Assembly (NCBI RefSeq): GCF_012328925.1
Contig: NZ_JAAXLS010000006.1
Location: 1 to 64,000 of the forward strand
DNA from: Amycolatopsis acididurans
GTDB taxonomy: Bacteria; Actinomycetota; Actinomycetes; Mycobacteriales; Pseudonocardiaceae
Reading direction: 5' to 3'
DNA: 64,000 bases
The notes beneath the pieces are model-generated. The model was not told the origin of the DNA. It ran no database searches and was given only the letters and a program-made list of their open reading frames with translations. Made by a program: the position numbers and the translations under genes. This document shows, piece after piece, positions 1 to 7,940 of this stretch. Within the stretch, counting starts at the first letter, position 1; every line of letters begins with the position of its first letter.

Positions 1-126
1 TTCAACCAGCTCAAACACTGGCGCGGCATCGCCACCCGCTTCGACAAACTCGCCACCGTTTACCGCGCGGCCGTCGTACTCCACGCCGTGATCACCTGGA
101 CCAACACATTGTCAGACATGACCTAG
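1..126 (+). CDS. IS5-type transposase, C-terminal fragment
   Basis: The reading frame is open from the first base and stops with TAG at 124-126, giving the last 41 residues of a protein that begins outside the window. The motif LKHWRGIATRFDKLA followed by YRAAVVLHAVITW is the usual C-terminal end of IS5-family DDE transposases, which cut and paste their own element. The catalytic residues would lie upstream and cannot be seen. It borders accessory genes and is the only insertion-sequence trace in the window. The terminal inverted repeat should lie within the next few tens of bases after the stop but cannot be defined without the other end. Family assignment is fairly secure; whether the copy is intact is unknown. 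Confidence 0.75.
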   Translation, partial: FNQLKHWRGIATRFDKLATVYRAAVVLHAVITWTNTLSDMT

Positions 127-154
127 CCCGAGGGGTTGTCGGGGCGGTGTGGGG

Positions 155-1378
155 TCAAGCACCGAGTTGCTTGCGTGCGTGAACGCAGCGAGTGTCGATC
201 CAGTCGGCAACGAACTGCGGGAAGGTCGCTCGTGAGCCGCTGTCCCACGCGGTTGTGAAACGTTCGATCGTTTGATCGACAATGTCGAGCACGTCCGCTG
301 AGGTGACGCCAAGGCGCTGCTGCAATTTCTGGAACGCACCGCGTCCGATGCGCTCTGCCACTTTTGTACCGCCGAATTTCAAACCAAAGTCATCGGGCGT
401 ATTTTCAGGGAAGTAGGGGCCGGTCGATACTAGGTCGTAGGCAGGCGAGAGCGTGGGAACCCGCCCATCCGCATAGATTAGCGACCAGTTCTTCAGGTGC
501 GCGTCACCGTTTCCCACTAGAAGGTTGAAGGTAAGACGGCGAACGAATTCCTGCAATGCGGTCCGGTCCCGGTTTCGATAGACGAGCGCTGCGACCGTTT
601 CGAAGCTGCCCGAATACTTATCGTCGGCGTAGAAGCCGCGGACCTGAGCGAAATCCTCGATGTGAATGCGCTGCCCACCCGGACCGCGGTCGAAGCGGGC
701 CACTGCGTAAGCCTGTGTCTCGGAACCGGGCCACACGATGCGGTCGAGCGGCGGCAGTTCATCGCGGTGCACCAAGTTGACTTCTGGAATAGTGATTCCG
801 ACGCGTCCGGCAAGGCTCATGGTCGCGAACTCGTTGGCCGGAACATCCCTGTAGTGCGGATCGGGGAACTTGACGATCCAGTCACCGACAGCATCTCCTG
901 CCGGAATAGTAAGGCGCTCGCCTTTTTTGAGTAGCGAGAACTTTAGTCCAACTCCCGCCAGAGAGAACTTGAGTTGACCCGCCTTTGGCGAAGTCGTCGA
1001 AGTGTCGGGAATGACCTCACCTAGCAGCTCAGGCTGGACGGGATCGCCTTCGTCGGCAGGGATTACCTGCACGGCTCCCGGTAGGTCACGTCCGATCCGA
1101 AGCAGCAGTTGTAGTTCCCGATCGGCTGAGACGCCTTGATCGCGTGCGATCCACTGCCGTAGCGCCCCTTCTGGTAACAGATTGGAGAACCATGCGGGAA
1201 GTCGGAGGGCCGCCTGTGGCGACCGCCGCGGATCGTCTTCGAACCACAGTCCCAGTACTTCTCGAGTCGGATCGTCCCAGTAGTATTCGACAAATAGGAA
1301 GCGCGCGACGTCGCCACGTTGCAGAATCGTGCCGATTCTACGCCCGTTTAGCCAAACGGCATGTGCAGCTTCGATCAT
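155..1378 (-). CDS. HipA-family serine/threonine kinase
   Basis: This 407-residue protein has the HipA layout: an N-terminal HipA-coupling domain (about 1-105), a glycine-rich loop region (LKFSLAG, near 135), and a C-terminal kinase lobe. The catalytic signature GNGDAHLKN is present (about 290) and the metal-binding aspartate sits in SPAYDLVS (about 315), so the kinase looks active. HipA kinases phosphorylate cellular targets such as glutamyl-tRNA synthetase and are normally paired with the small HTH antitoxin HipB. No HipB is encoded next to it. Instead its start codon overlaps the stop of the upstream DUF262 gene (ATGA, 1375-1378), implying translational coupling. Base composition is visibly lower in GC than the transfer genes to the right, consistent with transferred cargo. 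The target is unknown. Confidence 0.85.
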   Translation of the reverse strand: MIEAAHAVWLNGRRIGTILQRGDVARFLFVEYYWDDPTREVLGLWFEDDPRRSPQAALRLPAWFSNLLPEGALRQWIARDQGVSADRELQLLLRIGRDLPGAVQVIPADEGDPVQPELLGEVIPDTSTTSPKAGQLKFSLAGVGLKFSLLKKGERLTIPAGDAVGDWIVKFPDPHYRDVPANEFATMSLAGRVGITIPEVNLVHRDELPPLDRIVWPGSETQAYAVARFDRGPGGQRIHIEDFAQVRGFYADDKYSGSFETVAALVYRNRDRTALQEFVRRLTFNLLVGNGDAHLKNWSLIYADGRVPTLSPAYDLVSTGPYFPENTPDDFGLKFGGTKVAERIGRGAFQKLQQRLGVTSADVLDIVDQTIERFTTAWDSGSRATFPQFVADWIDTRCVHARKQLGA

Positions 1379-3060
1379 TGGGCGTCCGAAGAAAACTCTG
1401 AAGGTAACTCAACCGTATCATTCTGATCGTCGTCATCATCGAAGTCGAGGTCGACTAGTGGTGGTGTGACTTCAAAACCTGCTCCTGTTCTGTCATCGAG
1501 GAAAGCACGTAGGTAGTTCGCTAGGCTTTCGGTGCGCCGAGCAAGAAATTTCTCGTGATCGCCTATCTCGAGTAGAGCGAGCATTTCTTCGTCAAGCAGC
1601 AAGCTATCAAGTGGGTCGCTGGGGAGGGCGCCGACGAACCGATCTCGATCAATCACTGCGATTACTCGGTTTGCGGCGCTAGACGCCCGACCCTTCAGTA
1701 ACCGCCGTGGAAAGATCTCCAAGGCGACGGCGGCTGGTGAGGCCTCGCCAATGAGGTATGACGCGAGGTCATTGTGATTGAGTGGTATACCGGTCTCGGG
1801 GTTAACCGGATTTCTTGCCCATAGCGCTGCGAGGACGACCTTGCCTGAAGAACGGTTGGTACGAAACGAATCCAGTGGTGGAATTGGAACGGGTTCAGAC
1901 GGGTTCGTAGCGGCTAGTAATCTTTGCACCGAGCCGCTTTCATCGCCGGGCTCGACGAGCGCGGCAAGAGCGCGAATGTTCCCGGTCGAGCCTGTGTAGC
2001 CGAGAATGGACGCCGCAGCTGTCGATCGCCAAAACCAGCGACTGAGTAACTCCAGATTGCGAGGAGCTGGATCTTCTGACAGCGCGAAGAAGCGAGTCAG
2101 GACAAGGAGATGAAACCGAAACGGAACAAATGTAATATGTGGAATTCCGGCTCGGTCCTGCAGAAACCTGACGACTTTTTCCAGTGCGACTTCCGTTCGT
2201 TGATAAGCATCAGATTGTGTTTCTGCTGCAAACGGAGTGTAAGACGATCGGTCCGTGCTGAATTCGTTGTGAGCGTCGCGAGTGATATCGGGATGGCGCC
2301 TCACTAGAATGGCCTGATAGACGATCTCGTCGTCCAGCCGACCGAAATCCGTTGCTTGGTCGAGTCGGTCTCCGATCGAACCAACTGACACCGGTTGGTC
2401 CGCCTCTCCGACTGCGCTGTGGATCGCGTCGAAGATTTCGGAGCCGCGGAGCCGTCTGCCTGCTGAGTTGATTCGGTCAAACACTTCGCGAAGCACGCGT
2501 TCGTCGGCCTGCGCGATCACCGACGCAGAGATCTGTACGTCCCGCAAAAGCCCCGTCACCCTTTGGATTTCACCTGCGTGCGCCGCAGCGTCGGGGTTCT
2601 CCTGGAGCCAGGCGAAAGCGCGACTAAGGTCGAACAAGTCTGGGAGCGGAATTCCGAGCGAGGTCTTCAGGTCTCTCGAGGAGACGAAGCGATGGTGCTC
2701 TAGGGAGTAGAAGACCCGGAAGCGTTCGTCTGCGCCGCTTGCTTCTGGATCGACAGCGTTAACCAGGCTAGTGATGCGCTGTTGACCGTCGACCACCCAA
2801 AGCGCGTCATGGACTTCGTGGGCGTTGACCTTGATAGCGCCGATCTGCAACTCCGCGGCGGGAGCGGCGCGCCGCCAAAGAAGAAGGCTGCCGAAAGGGT
2901 ATCCGCGAAGGATACTGTCGAAGAGCGCGAGCACGTCACCGGCTGTCCAGCGGAATGAGCGTTGGAACTGAGGGACGCGGATCTTCCCTGAACCGACGAG
3001 CGTGACGAGGTCCTGGATTCGATAGGTCTCGTTTCGCGATGTGGTTGGCTGCTCAGACAT
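1375..3060 (-). CDS. DUF262 (GmrSD-like) protein with degenerate HNH region
   Basis: The N-terminal third carries the DUF262 ParB/Srx-like fold: VPQFQRSFRW near 35 and the nucleotide-binding DGQQR motif near 92. The second half has the spacing of a DUF1524 HNH region, but the expected catalytic His before IFP is Glu (EIFPRRLL), followed later by AANRVIAV. DUF262/DUF1524 proteins include GmrSD type IV restriction enzymes, which use NTP and cut modified DNA; the His-to-Glu change suggests nuclease loss. The C-terminus is strongly acidic (a DFDDDDD run). Two ATGs lie in tandem (3063 and 3060) behind AGGAGG; the second has the better spacing. It is co-transcribed with the downstream hipA gene. 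The domain call is solid; the biological role (defence or toxin control) is inference. Confidence 0.8.
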   Translation of the reverse strand: MSEQPTTSRNETYRIQDLVTLVGSGKIRVPQFQRSFRWTAGDVLALFDSILRGYPFGSLLLWRRAAPAAELQIGAIKVNAHEVHDALWVVDGQQRITSLVNAVDPEASGADERFRVFYSLEHHRFVSSRDLKTSLGIPLPDLFDLSRAFAWLQENPDAAAHAGEIQRVTGLLRDVQISASVIAQADERVLREVFDRINSAGRRLRGSEIFDAIHSAVGEADQPVSVGSIGDRLDQATDFGRLDDEIVYQAILVRRHPDITRDAHNEFSTDRSSYTPFAAETQSDAYQRTEVALEKVVRFLQDRAGIPHITFVPFRFHLLVLTRFFALSEDPAPRNLELLSRWFWRSTAAASILGYTGSTGNIRALAALVEPGDESGSVQRLLAATNPSEPVPIPPLDSFRTNRSSGKVVLAALWARNPVNPETGIPLNHNDLASYLIGEASPAAVALEIFPRRLLKGRASSAANRVIAVIDRDRFVGALPSDPLDSLLLDEEMLALLEIGDHEKFLARRTESLANYLRAFLDDRTGAGFEVTPPLVDLDFDDDDDQNDTVELPSEFSSDAQ

Positions 3061-3323
3061 CATTCCTCCTGGTCGCGCACACGAAGAGTGGTGTCGTCGG
3101 ATGAGATGGCCGCGCTATCACGCATCACAGTGTGTCACGGGTCTTGCCGCGCGGTGACTCCTGTGGGTTGGGTCCGGGACTTACTTGACGGGGTTCCGTG
3201 AGCGGCGGCGGCAGTGCAAGCCGTAAACCAACCCGCAGGAAGGTTGTTGGGGTGACAGTGGGTACAGGCCATCACACTCGCCAAGCAAAGTCGACTCGTC
3301 GGTGCGTTTGTATCGTGGGCGTC

Positions 3324-3644
3324 ATGGTCAATGTGTGGCAGGTACAGGTGGCGGCGCCGTCGCATGCGGCGGCTTTGAAGCTGGCACAGGGCGCCGTCGA
3401 GGCCAAGCTGGCGGCCGGCGGTCAGGTCGCCGGGCCGTTGACGAGCGTGTTCTGGCATCAGGGCGAGTTCGGCACGGGCGAGGAGTGGCAGGTCATCCTC
3501 AAGACCACCGCCAGCACCTACCCCGAGCTTGAGCGCTTCCTGGTCGAGAACCACGAGTGGACCAACCCGGAGATCACTGCACTCCCGTTCGCCGCGGGGC
3601 TAGCTCCGTACCTGGAGTGGGTTGAGCGGACGACGGGCAAGTAG
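3324..3644 (+). CDS. CutA1-like divalent-cation tolerance protein
   Basis: The 106-residue product matches the whole CutA1 fold: an N-terminal strand with repeated alanines (APSHAAALKLAQGAVEAKLAAGG), a central TSVFWHQGE strand, VILKTT, and the C-terminal signature PEITALPFAAGLAPYLEW. CutA proteins form trimers and are linked to metal tolerance in E. coli, although their biochemical role is poorly settled. The ATG at 3324 was chosen because the family starts directly at this strand; upstream in-frame residues do not fit. A TATCGT -10-like box at 3311-3316 would place transcription close to the ATG, suggesting a leaderless message. The 3' end overlaps the convergent XRE/TPR gene by 45 bp. The Cys-Val stretch seen in many homologs is absent. 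Confidence 0.8.
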   Translation: MVNVWQVQVAAPSHAAALKLAQGAVEAKLAAGGQVAGPLTSVFWHQGEFGTGEEWQVILKTTASTYPELERFLVENHEWTNPEITALPFAAGLAPYLEWVERTTGK

Positions 3645-4976
3645 GTCCGACACGCCCGACTCGGACTCGTACGGCGCGAAGCGGTCGAGGACCAGGCCGA
3701 GGCGCTCGGTCGGACGGGACGAAGCGACGTCTGCCGACAGGTCGAGCGCCTTGCCGGTCACCTGGACGGCCCGCTCGATCTCGCCAGCGTCGATGTAGGC
3801 CTCGGCGAGCCACGAGAGGTACAGCGCCTTGTCGCGGGAGTGGGTGTCGTCGTACTGCGCCATCGCGGTTTCGAGCGCGGGCACGGCACGCAGCGGGCGG
3901 CGTAGCACCGTCCAGCAGCGGCCCGCCATGATCTGCAGCTCGACCGCGTTGTGCGCCCACGCCGCCCAGGCGGGGGCGGGAGTGCCGCCGACGGGCTTCG
4001 TCAAGGCTTCTTCGGCCAGGCCAAGGACCTCGCCCGTGCGTTCTGCATCGCCGGCCATTGCGTAGGTCCAGGCGGCCCGCTGGTAGAACAGGGACTCCAC
4101 GGCCGGAATCTCGGTCCGTGCGGCGACCTCGCACGAGCCGTCGCTGGCCTTTGTGCCGTCGAGGCCACCCGAAACGGCTTGGTATGCGCGGTACGCGAGC
4201 GCGTTGCCCGCGAGGTCGGCGGCACCTGCCTGCTTGGCCGCGTTGTAGCTGGTCTCGTACAGCTGGCTCGCCTTGGGCTGCCAGCCCGCGTCGAACGCCG
4301 CCCAGCCGGCCTGCTGCGCCTGCTCGGCGAAAAGGGTCAGCAGCTCACGCTGGATCTCCATCGGGAAGCTGTTCGACTTCAAGATGCCCGCGGTTCGCTG
4401 CAACTCCCCGGCATAGAACCGGTACGTCTCGGCGCCGCCGAGGTGGTCATCGAGACTGCGCAGACGAGCGAACTTCGCCCGCAGCTCGGCGAGCGTGCTT
4501 GAGCCGATCCGGGTGCCGCTCACAGGCGACGGCATCCCCGAACGATTGCCCGTCAAAGCCGTGGCCGCCAGGCCGGCGCCCAGCTTCACGAAATCCCTGC
4601 GCAGCACCGAAGTGTCTCCGTTCTCCGACGAGGTGAGTTCGGTCGTGGCTACGACTGACGCACCGCCGTTCGAGCGCGCGGTTTCCCATGGTCGCGGAGC
4701 GAGGTTGAACAGCGCCCCGGGGATGTGGAGCCCGTCGGCGACGCGCTCGAACACCTCGACGCGTTGCGCCCGAATCCTGCCGTTCACGTAGTCCTGCACC
4801 CGCGAAACCGTCATCTCACAGCGGCGGGCGAGGTGCGACGACGAGAAGCCGACGCCTCCCCACTGCTTCGCCAACCGGAGAACCGCGCCGAGGTCGCGCT
4901 GCGCGCAGGCTTCGACGAACTCGGGTCGCGTCAGGACCTGAGCCGACAAGTGATCCGCAGGCCGGTGTCGTGCCAC
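3600..4976 (-). CDS. XRE-type HTH regulator with TPR-like sensor domain
   Basis: This 458-residue protein starts with a helix-turn-helix (about 45-85, SSHLARRCEMTVSRVQDYVNG) and continues with a long alanine-rich helical repeat region of TPR type (about 160-440). A segment RRDFVKLGAGLAATAL (about 135) resembles a Tat-like or transmembrane motif retained in this actinobacterial family. Such proteins are cytoplasmic regulators whose repeats may bind peptides or partners; the ligand is unknown. The GTG at 4976 is preceded by GGGAGG at good spacing. A TACCCA-CGC-TGGGTA dyad lies upstream (5029-5043) and could be its operator. It converges on the cutA-like gene. It may regulate cargo rather than transfer, since the separate small XRE gene borders the transfer operon. 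Confidence 0.75.
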   Translation of the reverse strand: MARHRPADHLSAQVLTRPEFVEACAQRDLGAVLRLAKQWGGVGFSSSHLARRCEMTVSRVQDYVNGRIRAQRVEVFERVADGLHIPGALFNLAPRPWETARSNGGASVVATTELTSSENGDTSVLRRDFVKLGAGLAATALTGNRSGMPSPVSGTRIGSSTLAELRAKFARLRSLDDHLGGAETYRFYAGELQRTAGILKSNSFPMEIQRELLTLFAEQAQQAGWAAFDAGWQPKASQLYETSYNAAKQAGAADLAGNALAYRAYQAVSGGLDGTKASDGSCEVAARTEIPAVESLFYQRAAWTYAMAGDAERTGEVLGLAEEALTKPVGGTPAPAWAAWAHNAVELQIMAGRCWTVLRRPLRAVPALETAMAQYDDTHSRDKALYLSWLAEAYIDAGEIERAVQVTGKALDLSADVASSRPTERLGLVLDRFAPYESESGVSDLLARRPLNPLQVRS

Positions 4977-5028
4977 CCGTCAATCCTCCCCTTGATGACG
5001 GCCAAATCCGGCAAGTTACTACGCAGTT

Positions 5029-5043
5029 TACCCACGCTGGGTA
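5029..5043. promoter_or_regulatory. Candidate operator upstream of XRE/TPR gene
   Basis: The 15-bp sequence TACCCA-CGC-TGGGTA is a perfect dyad with 6-bp arms, placed about 53 bp upstream of the GTG start of the XRE/TPR regulator. The size and symmetry suit a dimeric HTH repressor. Autoregulation by that protein is inferred; binding is not shown by the sequence. Confidence 0.4.
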
Positions 5044-5141
5044 CTCGCGGCAGCCTTATTCGATCATCGCTCCACGAGGTTTTCTGGCCCCATGAGCAAC
5101 GCCAGACAACCTCGCTACCAGCGAGAATCCCGCAGACAAAG

Positions 5142-5492
5142 TCATTCGCCGCGTTTCGCCAGGCGGCTTGCGATCTCGTTCAGCCGGGTCGCGATGGACG
5201 ACAGCTCGTCGGTGATGGTGCCCAGTTCGGCGTCGCTGATTTGGGCGCCGTCCGCGGCCGCGCCGCCTCGCGTCGCGATCGTCGAGAGGTGGTCGGTCGG
5301 CCAGCCGAGTGCTTCCGACAGCGCAGACAGCGTTCGGGGGCTGCGCCGACGCGGGTGCAGATTGATGCGGAGTTCGCGCACGGTCTCGGCAGCCACGCCG
5401 GCGCGCGCTGCCAGCTCGGACTGCGTCATGTCCAGCTCGGTCAGCCGCGCCTGGATCGCAGCAGCGACGGCGTCCCAGTCCTTCTGTGCCAC
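5142..5492 (-). CDS. Small XRE-family regulator, divergent from transfer operon
   Basis: The 116-residue protein has a clear Cro/C1-type helix-turn-helix in its N-terminal half (MTQSELAARAGVAAETVRELR, residues about 20-40) followed by a second helical region typical of plasmid and phage repressors, and ends in a helix suited to dimerization. The start was set at GTG 5492 because AAGGAGG lies four bases upstream; longer in-frame versions lack such a site. It is transcribed away from the xis-like and transfer genes, and the 214-bp gap holds a strong promoter embedded in inverted repeats. By analogy with other integrative elements it probably represses transfer functions. That role is inferred from position. 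Confidence 0.8.
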   Translation of the reverse strand: MAQKDWDAVAAAIQARLTELDMTQSELAARAGVAAETVRELRINLHPRRRSPRTLSALSEALGWPTDHLSTIATRGGAAADGAQISDAELGTITDELSSIATRLNEIASRLAKRGE

Positions 5493-5558
5493 GAAGCCTC
5501 CTTGTGGTCTATCTGCACGTCGAAGGCTAGCGGCCTCGGCTGAACCAACAACAGGACG

Positions 5559-5614
5559 GATATTGGGCATTGACTGGACCCAATATCGCTCTAATATCAG
5601 AGACAACGGTTGTC
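5559..5614 (+). promoter_or_regulatory. Promoter and nested operators of the transfer operon
   Basis: A promoter with TTGACT (5570-5575), a 16-bp spacer and TAATAT (5592-5597) points toward the xis-like gene and is unusually close to consensus for this GC-rich DNA. The -35 box sits inside an inverted repeat with 9-bp perfect arms, GATATTGGG (5559-5567) and CCCAATATC (5579-5587). A second perfect dyad, GACAAC-G-GTTGTC (5602-5614), covers the expected transcription start. This is the layout of a tightly repressed promoter. The adjacent divergent XRE protein is the obvious candidate repressor. Confidence 0.65.
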
Positions 5615-5649
5615 GCACGCTTCGCGGCAATCGCCTGGAGATCAAAAAC

Positions 5650-5681
5650 GCCCCGGCCAGTGCTGGCACACCGACCGGGGC
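5650..5681 (+). promoter_or_regulatory. Leader hairpin before xis-like gene
   Basis: The arms GCCCCGG (5650-5656) and CCGGGGC (5675-5681) flank an 18-base loop and follow an A-rich run, all within the untranslated leader of the transfer operon. The hairpin could act as an attenuator, protect the 5' end or terminate leakage transcription; which of these cannot be read from sequence. Similar GC-rich leader hairpins occur in actinobacterial phages and integrative elements. Confidence 0.4.
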
Positions 5682-5706
5682 TCACATCGAAACCTTGGGA
5701 GAAACG

Positions 5707-5952
5707 ATGCAGGTCGAGAGTACCCGTTTGTACCGAGTCCGCGCGGTCGCCGAGGCCCTGGACGTCTCGCTGGCCACGATCTACCGAGCCGTCGAATCGG
5801 GAGCCCTGCGCGCCGTACGGCTGGGCGTCGGTAAGGGCACGATCCGGATTTCCGGCCAGGCGGTGCTGGACTACCAAGCTGCGTGCGAGCGAGCGGCGGC
5901 CACGCGAGCAACCCAGGACCAGGGCGTCGAATTCGCCGGTGGTGCGGCATGA
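5707..5952 (+). CDS. Excisionase-like winged-helix DNA-binding protein
   Basis: The 81-residue protein has the AlpA/Xis (MerR-like) HTH: YRVRAVAEALDVSLATIYRAVESGALRAVRLG, followed by a strand ending IRISGQAVLDY. Such proteins bend DNA at att sites to direct the integrase toward excision, and some also activate element genes. ATG 5707 is preceded by GGGAGA. It is the first gene after the controlled promoter, and its TGA overlaps the ATG of the coupling-protein gene (5949-5952). The integrase lies about 11.5 kb downstream, so excision and integration functions are separated in this element, unlike the adjacent xis-int pairs of many actinomycete elements. A role as transcriptional regulator instead of Xis is possible. 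Confidence 0.7.
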   Translation: MQVESTRLYRVRAVAEALDVSLATIYRAVESGALRAVRLGVGKGTIRISGQAVLDYQAACERAAATRATQDQGVEFAGGAA

Positions 5953-7940
5953 GCAGGGGAGACGTCGTCATTCGCCGTACCCGTGCGCAGACTTGCTTCA
6001 AGGCCGCGCTGGTCGGCGCCGCCGTTGGTGCGGTCGGACTGTTGATGCGTCGCGCACCGGAAGGGTCGTTCTCGGGGCTGTACTGGCCATGGCTGGTCGT
6101 GATCGGTGTCGTGATCGTGGTGCTCGCGCTGGTCGCAGCGATCCGGGACCGGGTCCTGTTGCGGGCGGGCATTGCAAGTGCAGCCGCGCTGGCGCTGGGT
6201 ATCTGGTTCGGCTCGTCCCAGGTACCGGATGCCACGCCGGGCAAAGGCAACTGGGTTTACATCGTCGTCGGCGGGAGCCTCGCTGTCGCGCTGACCGTGT
6301 TTCTGTACTGGCAGAAGCGGGGCGGCTCAGCGGCGCTGGTGAACCGGTGGTCGCGGCGTGGCCGCCGCAATGAAGGTGTCGCGTCGATGTGGGCGATCTG
6401 GCGCACGTCGTCAGCCACCGCCGCGCGAAAGCGGGCAGCCGTACTGCGCCCGTCGTTGCGGGAGATGCCGCGGTGGCGGCGTGGATCAGTCTCGCTACGT
6501 GAATTCGCGACGCCGATCGCGCGTGTGGGATTGCAGCGGATCTGGTCGCCGATCGAGGACGTGACGCTCCGAATCGGGGGTCCGCGGTCGGGTAAGACCG
6601 GTGAACTGGCTTGCCGGATCGCGGACGCACCCGGAGCGGTTATCGCCACCAGCACCCGCACGGACCTGATCGACCTGACCAGGGACGTACGGAGCCAGCG
6701 GGGTCCGTTGTACGTGTTCAACCCGAGCGGGCTGGCGGGCCTGGAATCGTCGATCACGTTCGACCCGCTTGCCGGGTGCGAGCAGCCGCCGACCGCTACT
6801 TCACGAGCGAGCGACCTGCTGGCCGGCGTGTCTGCTCCCGGTCGCGACGGCGGGGACCGGGAGTACTGGACGGGGCAAGCCCGGCGGGTGCTTGCGGCAC
6901 TGCTGCACGCGGCCGCGCTGGGAGAGCGGGCGATGCGCGACGTAATGGCGTGGGTTGCCGACCCGGACCAGGGCGCGACGGAGGTCACCCGCCTGCTGCG
7001 CCGCTCGCCCGAGCCCGCCTACGTGGAAGACGCCGCGCAGTTCCTGACCACGAACGACCGCACCCGGTCTTCGATCTGCGCCACGATCATGCCCGCGCTG
7101 GGGTGGCTGACCGACTCGACCGCGGCCGCCGCCGCAACCGGCGGCACGTTCGATGTCGAGAAGCTGCTGGCCGAGCGGGGCACGGTGTACATGCTCGGCG
7201 CCGAGGAAACCCAGGTCACGCCGCTCGTCACCGCGCTGACCGGGCACATCGCCCGCGAGGCCCGGCGTCTGGCGGCGCACCAGCCGGGCGGGCGGCTGGA
7301 CCCGCCGCTGACGCTCGCGTTGGACGAGGCCGCGCTCATCTGCCCAATTCCGCTGGACAACTGGACCGCCGACATGGGTGGCCGCAACGTCACCATTCAC
7401 ATCGCTGCGCAGTCGCGCGCGCAGTTGCGGCAGCGGTGGGGCGACACCGGCGCGGCCGCGATCCTCAACAATGCCGCAACCCTGCTGATCTTCGGCGGCA
7501 CGCGGGACCCGGAAGACCTCAACGCGTATTCGACGCTGACGGGGGAGCGGGACGAGAAGGTCGAGACGTTCGACGCCCACGGCGACACCACCACGCACAC
7601 CATGCGCCGCGTGCCGGTGCTCTCGCCGGGGCAGATCGCGCAGCTGCCCTTCGGGCACGTTGTGATCATCCGTCGTGGGATGGCCCCAGCTGTGGGCAAG
7701 GTCCAGATGGCATGGAACCGCCGCGACATCAAGGCCGCCAAGCGCCACGCCCGCTGGGCCGAGTGGTGGGAGCGGTTCGACGAGACGCGCGAACGCGCGT
7801 ACGGGCGGATCGCGGACTGGCTCGCGGCCGCTGACGCGAAGCTCTCGCCCACCCTGGACCGCTTCACCGACCGCACCGACACGGTGGATAGCCGCAGCGA
7901 ATCGGTGGGCGTCGACGATCCCGAGCGGGGGCGGTGGTGA
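5949..7940 (+). CDS. VirD4/TraG-type conjugative coupling ATPase
   Basis: The 663-residue protein has two or three N-terminal membrane segments (about 15-115), then a RecA-like ATPase domain with Walker A GPRSGKT (about 212) and Walker B LTLALDEAAL (about 455). The sequence TSTRTDLIDL followed by VFNP and the late AAQSRAQLRQRWG and LIFGGTRDPEDL blocks match TraG/VirD4 type IV coupling proteins. These inner-membrane hexamers bring the relaxase-DNA complex to the transfer channel using ATP. The start at 5949 overlaps the preceding stop, and the stop overlaps the next gene (TGATG), so translation is coupled along the operon. It differs from the FtsK-like TraB translocases of pSAM2-type elements. 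Together with the MobF relaxase it indicates single-strand transfer. Confidence 0.85.
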   Translation: MSRGDVVIRRTRAQTCFKAALVGAAVGAVGLLMRRAPEGSFSGLYWPWLVVIGVVIVVLALVAAIRDRVLLRAGIASAAALALGIWFGSSQVPDATPGKGNWVYIVVGGSLAVALTVFLYWQKRGGSAALVNRWSRRGRRNEGVASMWAIWRTSSATAARKRAAVLRPSLREMPRWRRGSVSLREFATPIARVGLQRIWSPIEDVTLRIGGPRSGKTGELACRIADAPGAVIATSTRTDLIDLTRDVRSQRGPLYVFNPSGLAGLESSITFDPLAGCEQPPTATSRASDLLAGVSAPGRDGGDREYWTGQARRVLAALLHAAALGERAMRDVMAWVADPDQGATEVTRLLRRSPEPAYVEDAAQFLTTNDRTRSSICATIMPALGWLTDSTAAAAATGGTFDVEKLLAERGTVYMLGAEETQVTPLVTALTGHIAREARRLAAHQPGGRLDPPLTLALDEAALICPIPLDNWTADMGGRNVTIHIAAQSRAQLRQRWGDTGAAAILNNAATLLIFGGTRDPEDLNAYSTLTGERDEKVETFDAHGDTTTHTMRRVPVLSPGQIAQLPFGHVVIIRRGMAPAVGKVQMAWNRRDIKAAKRHARWAEWWERFDETRERAYGRIADWLAAADAKLSPTLDRFTDRTDTVDSRSESVGVDDPERGRW

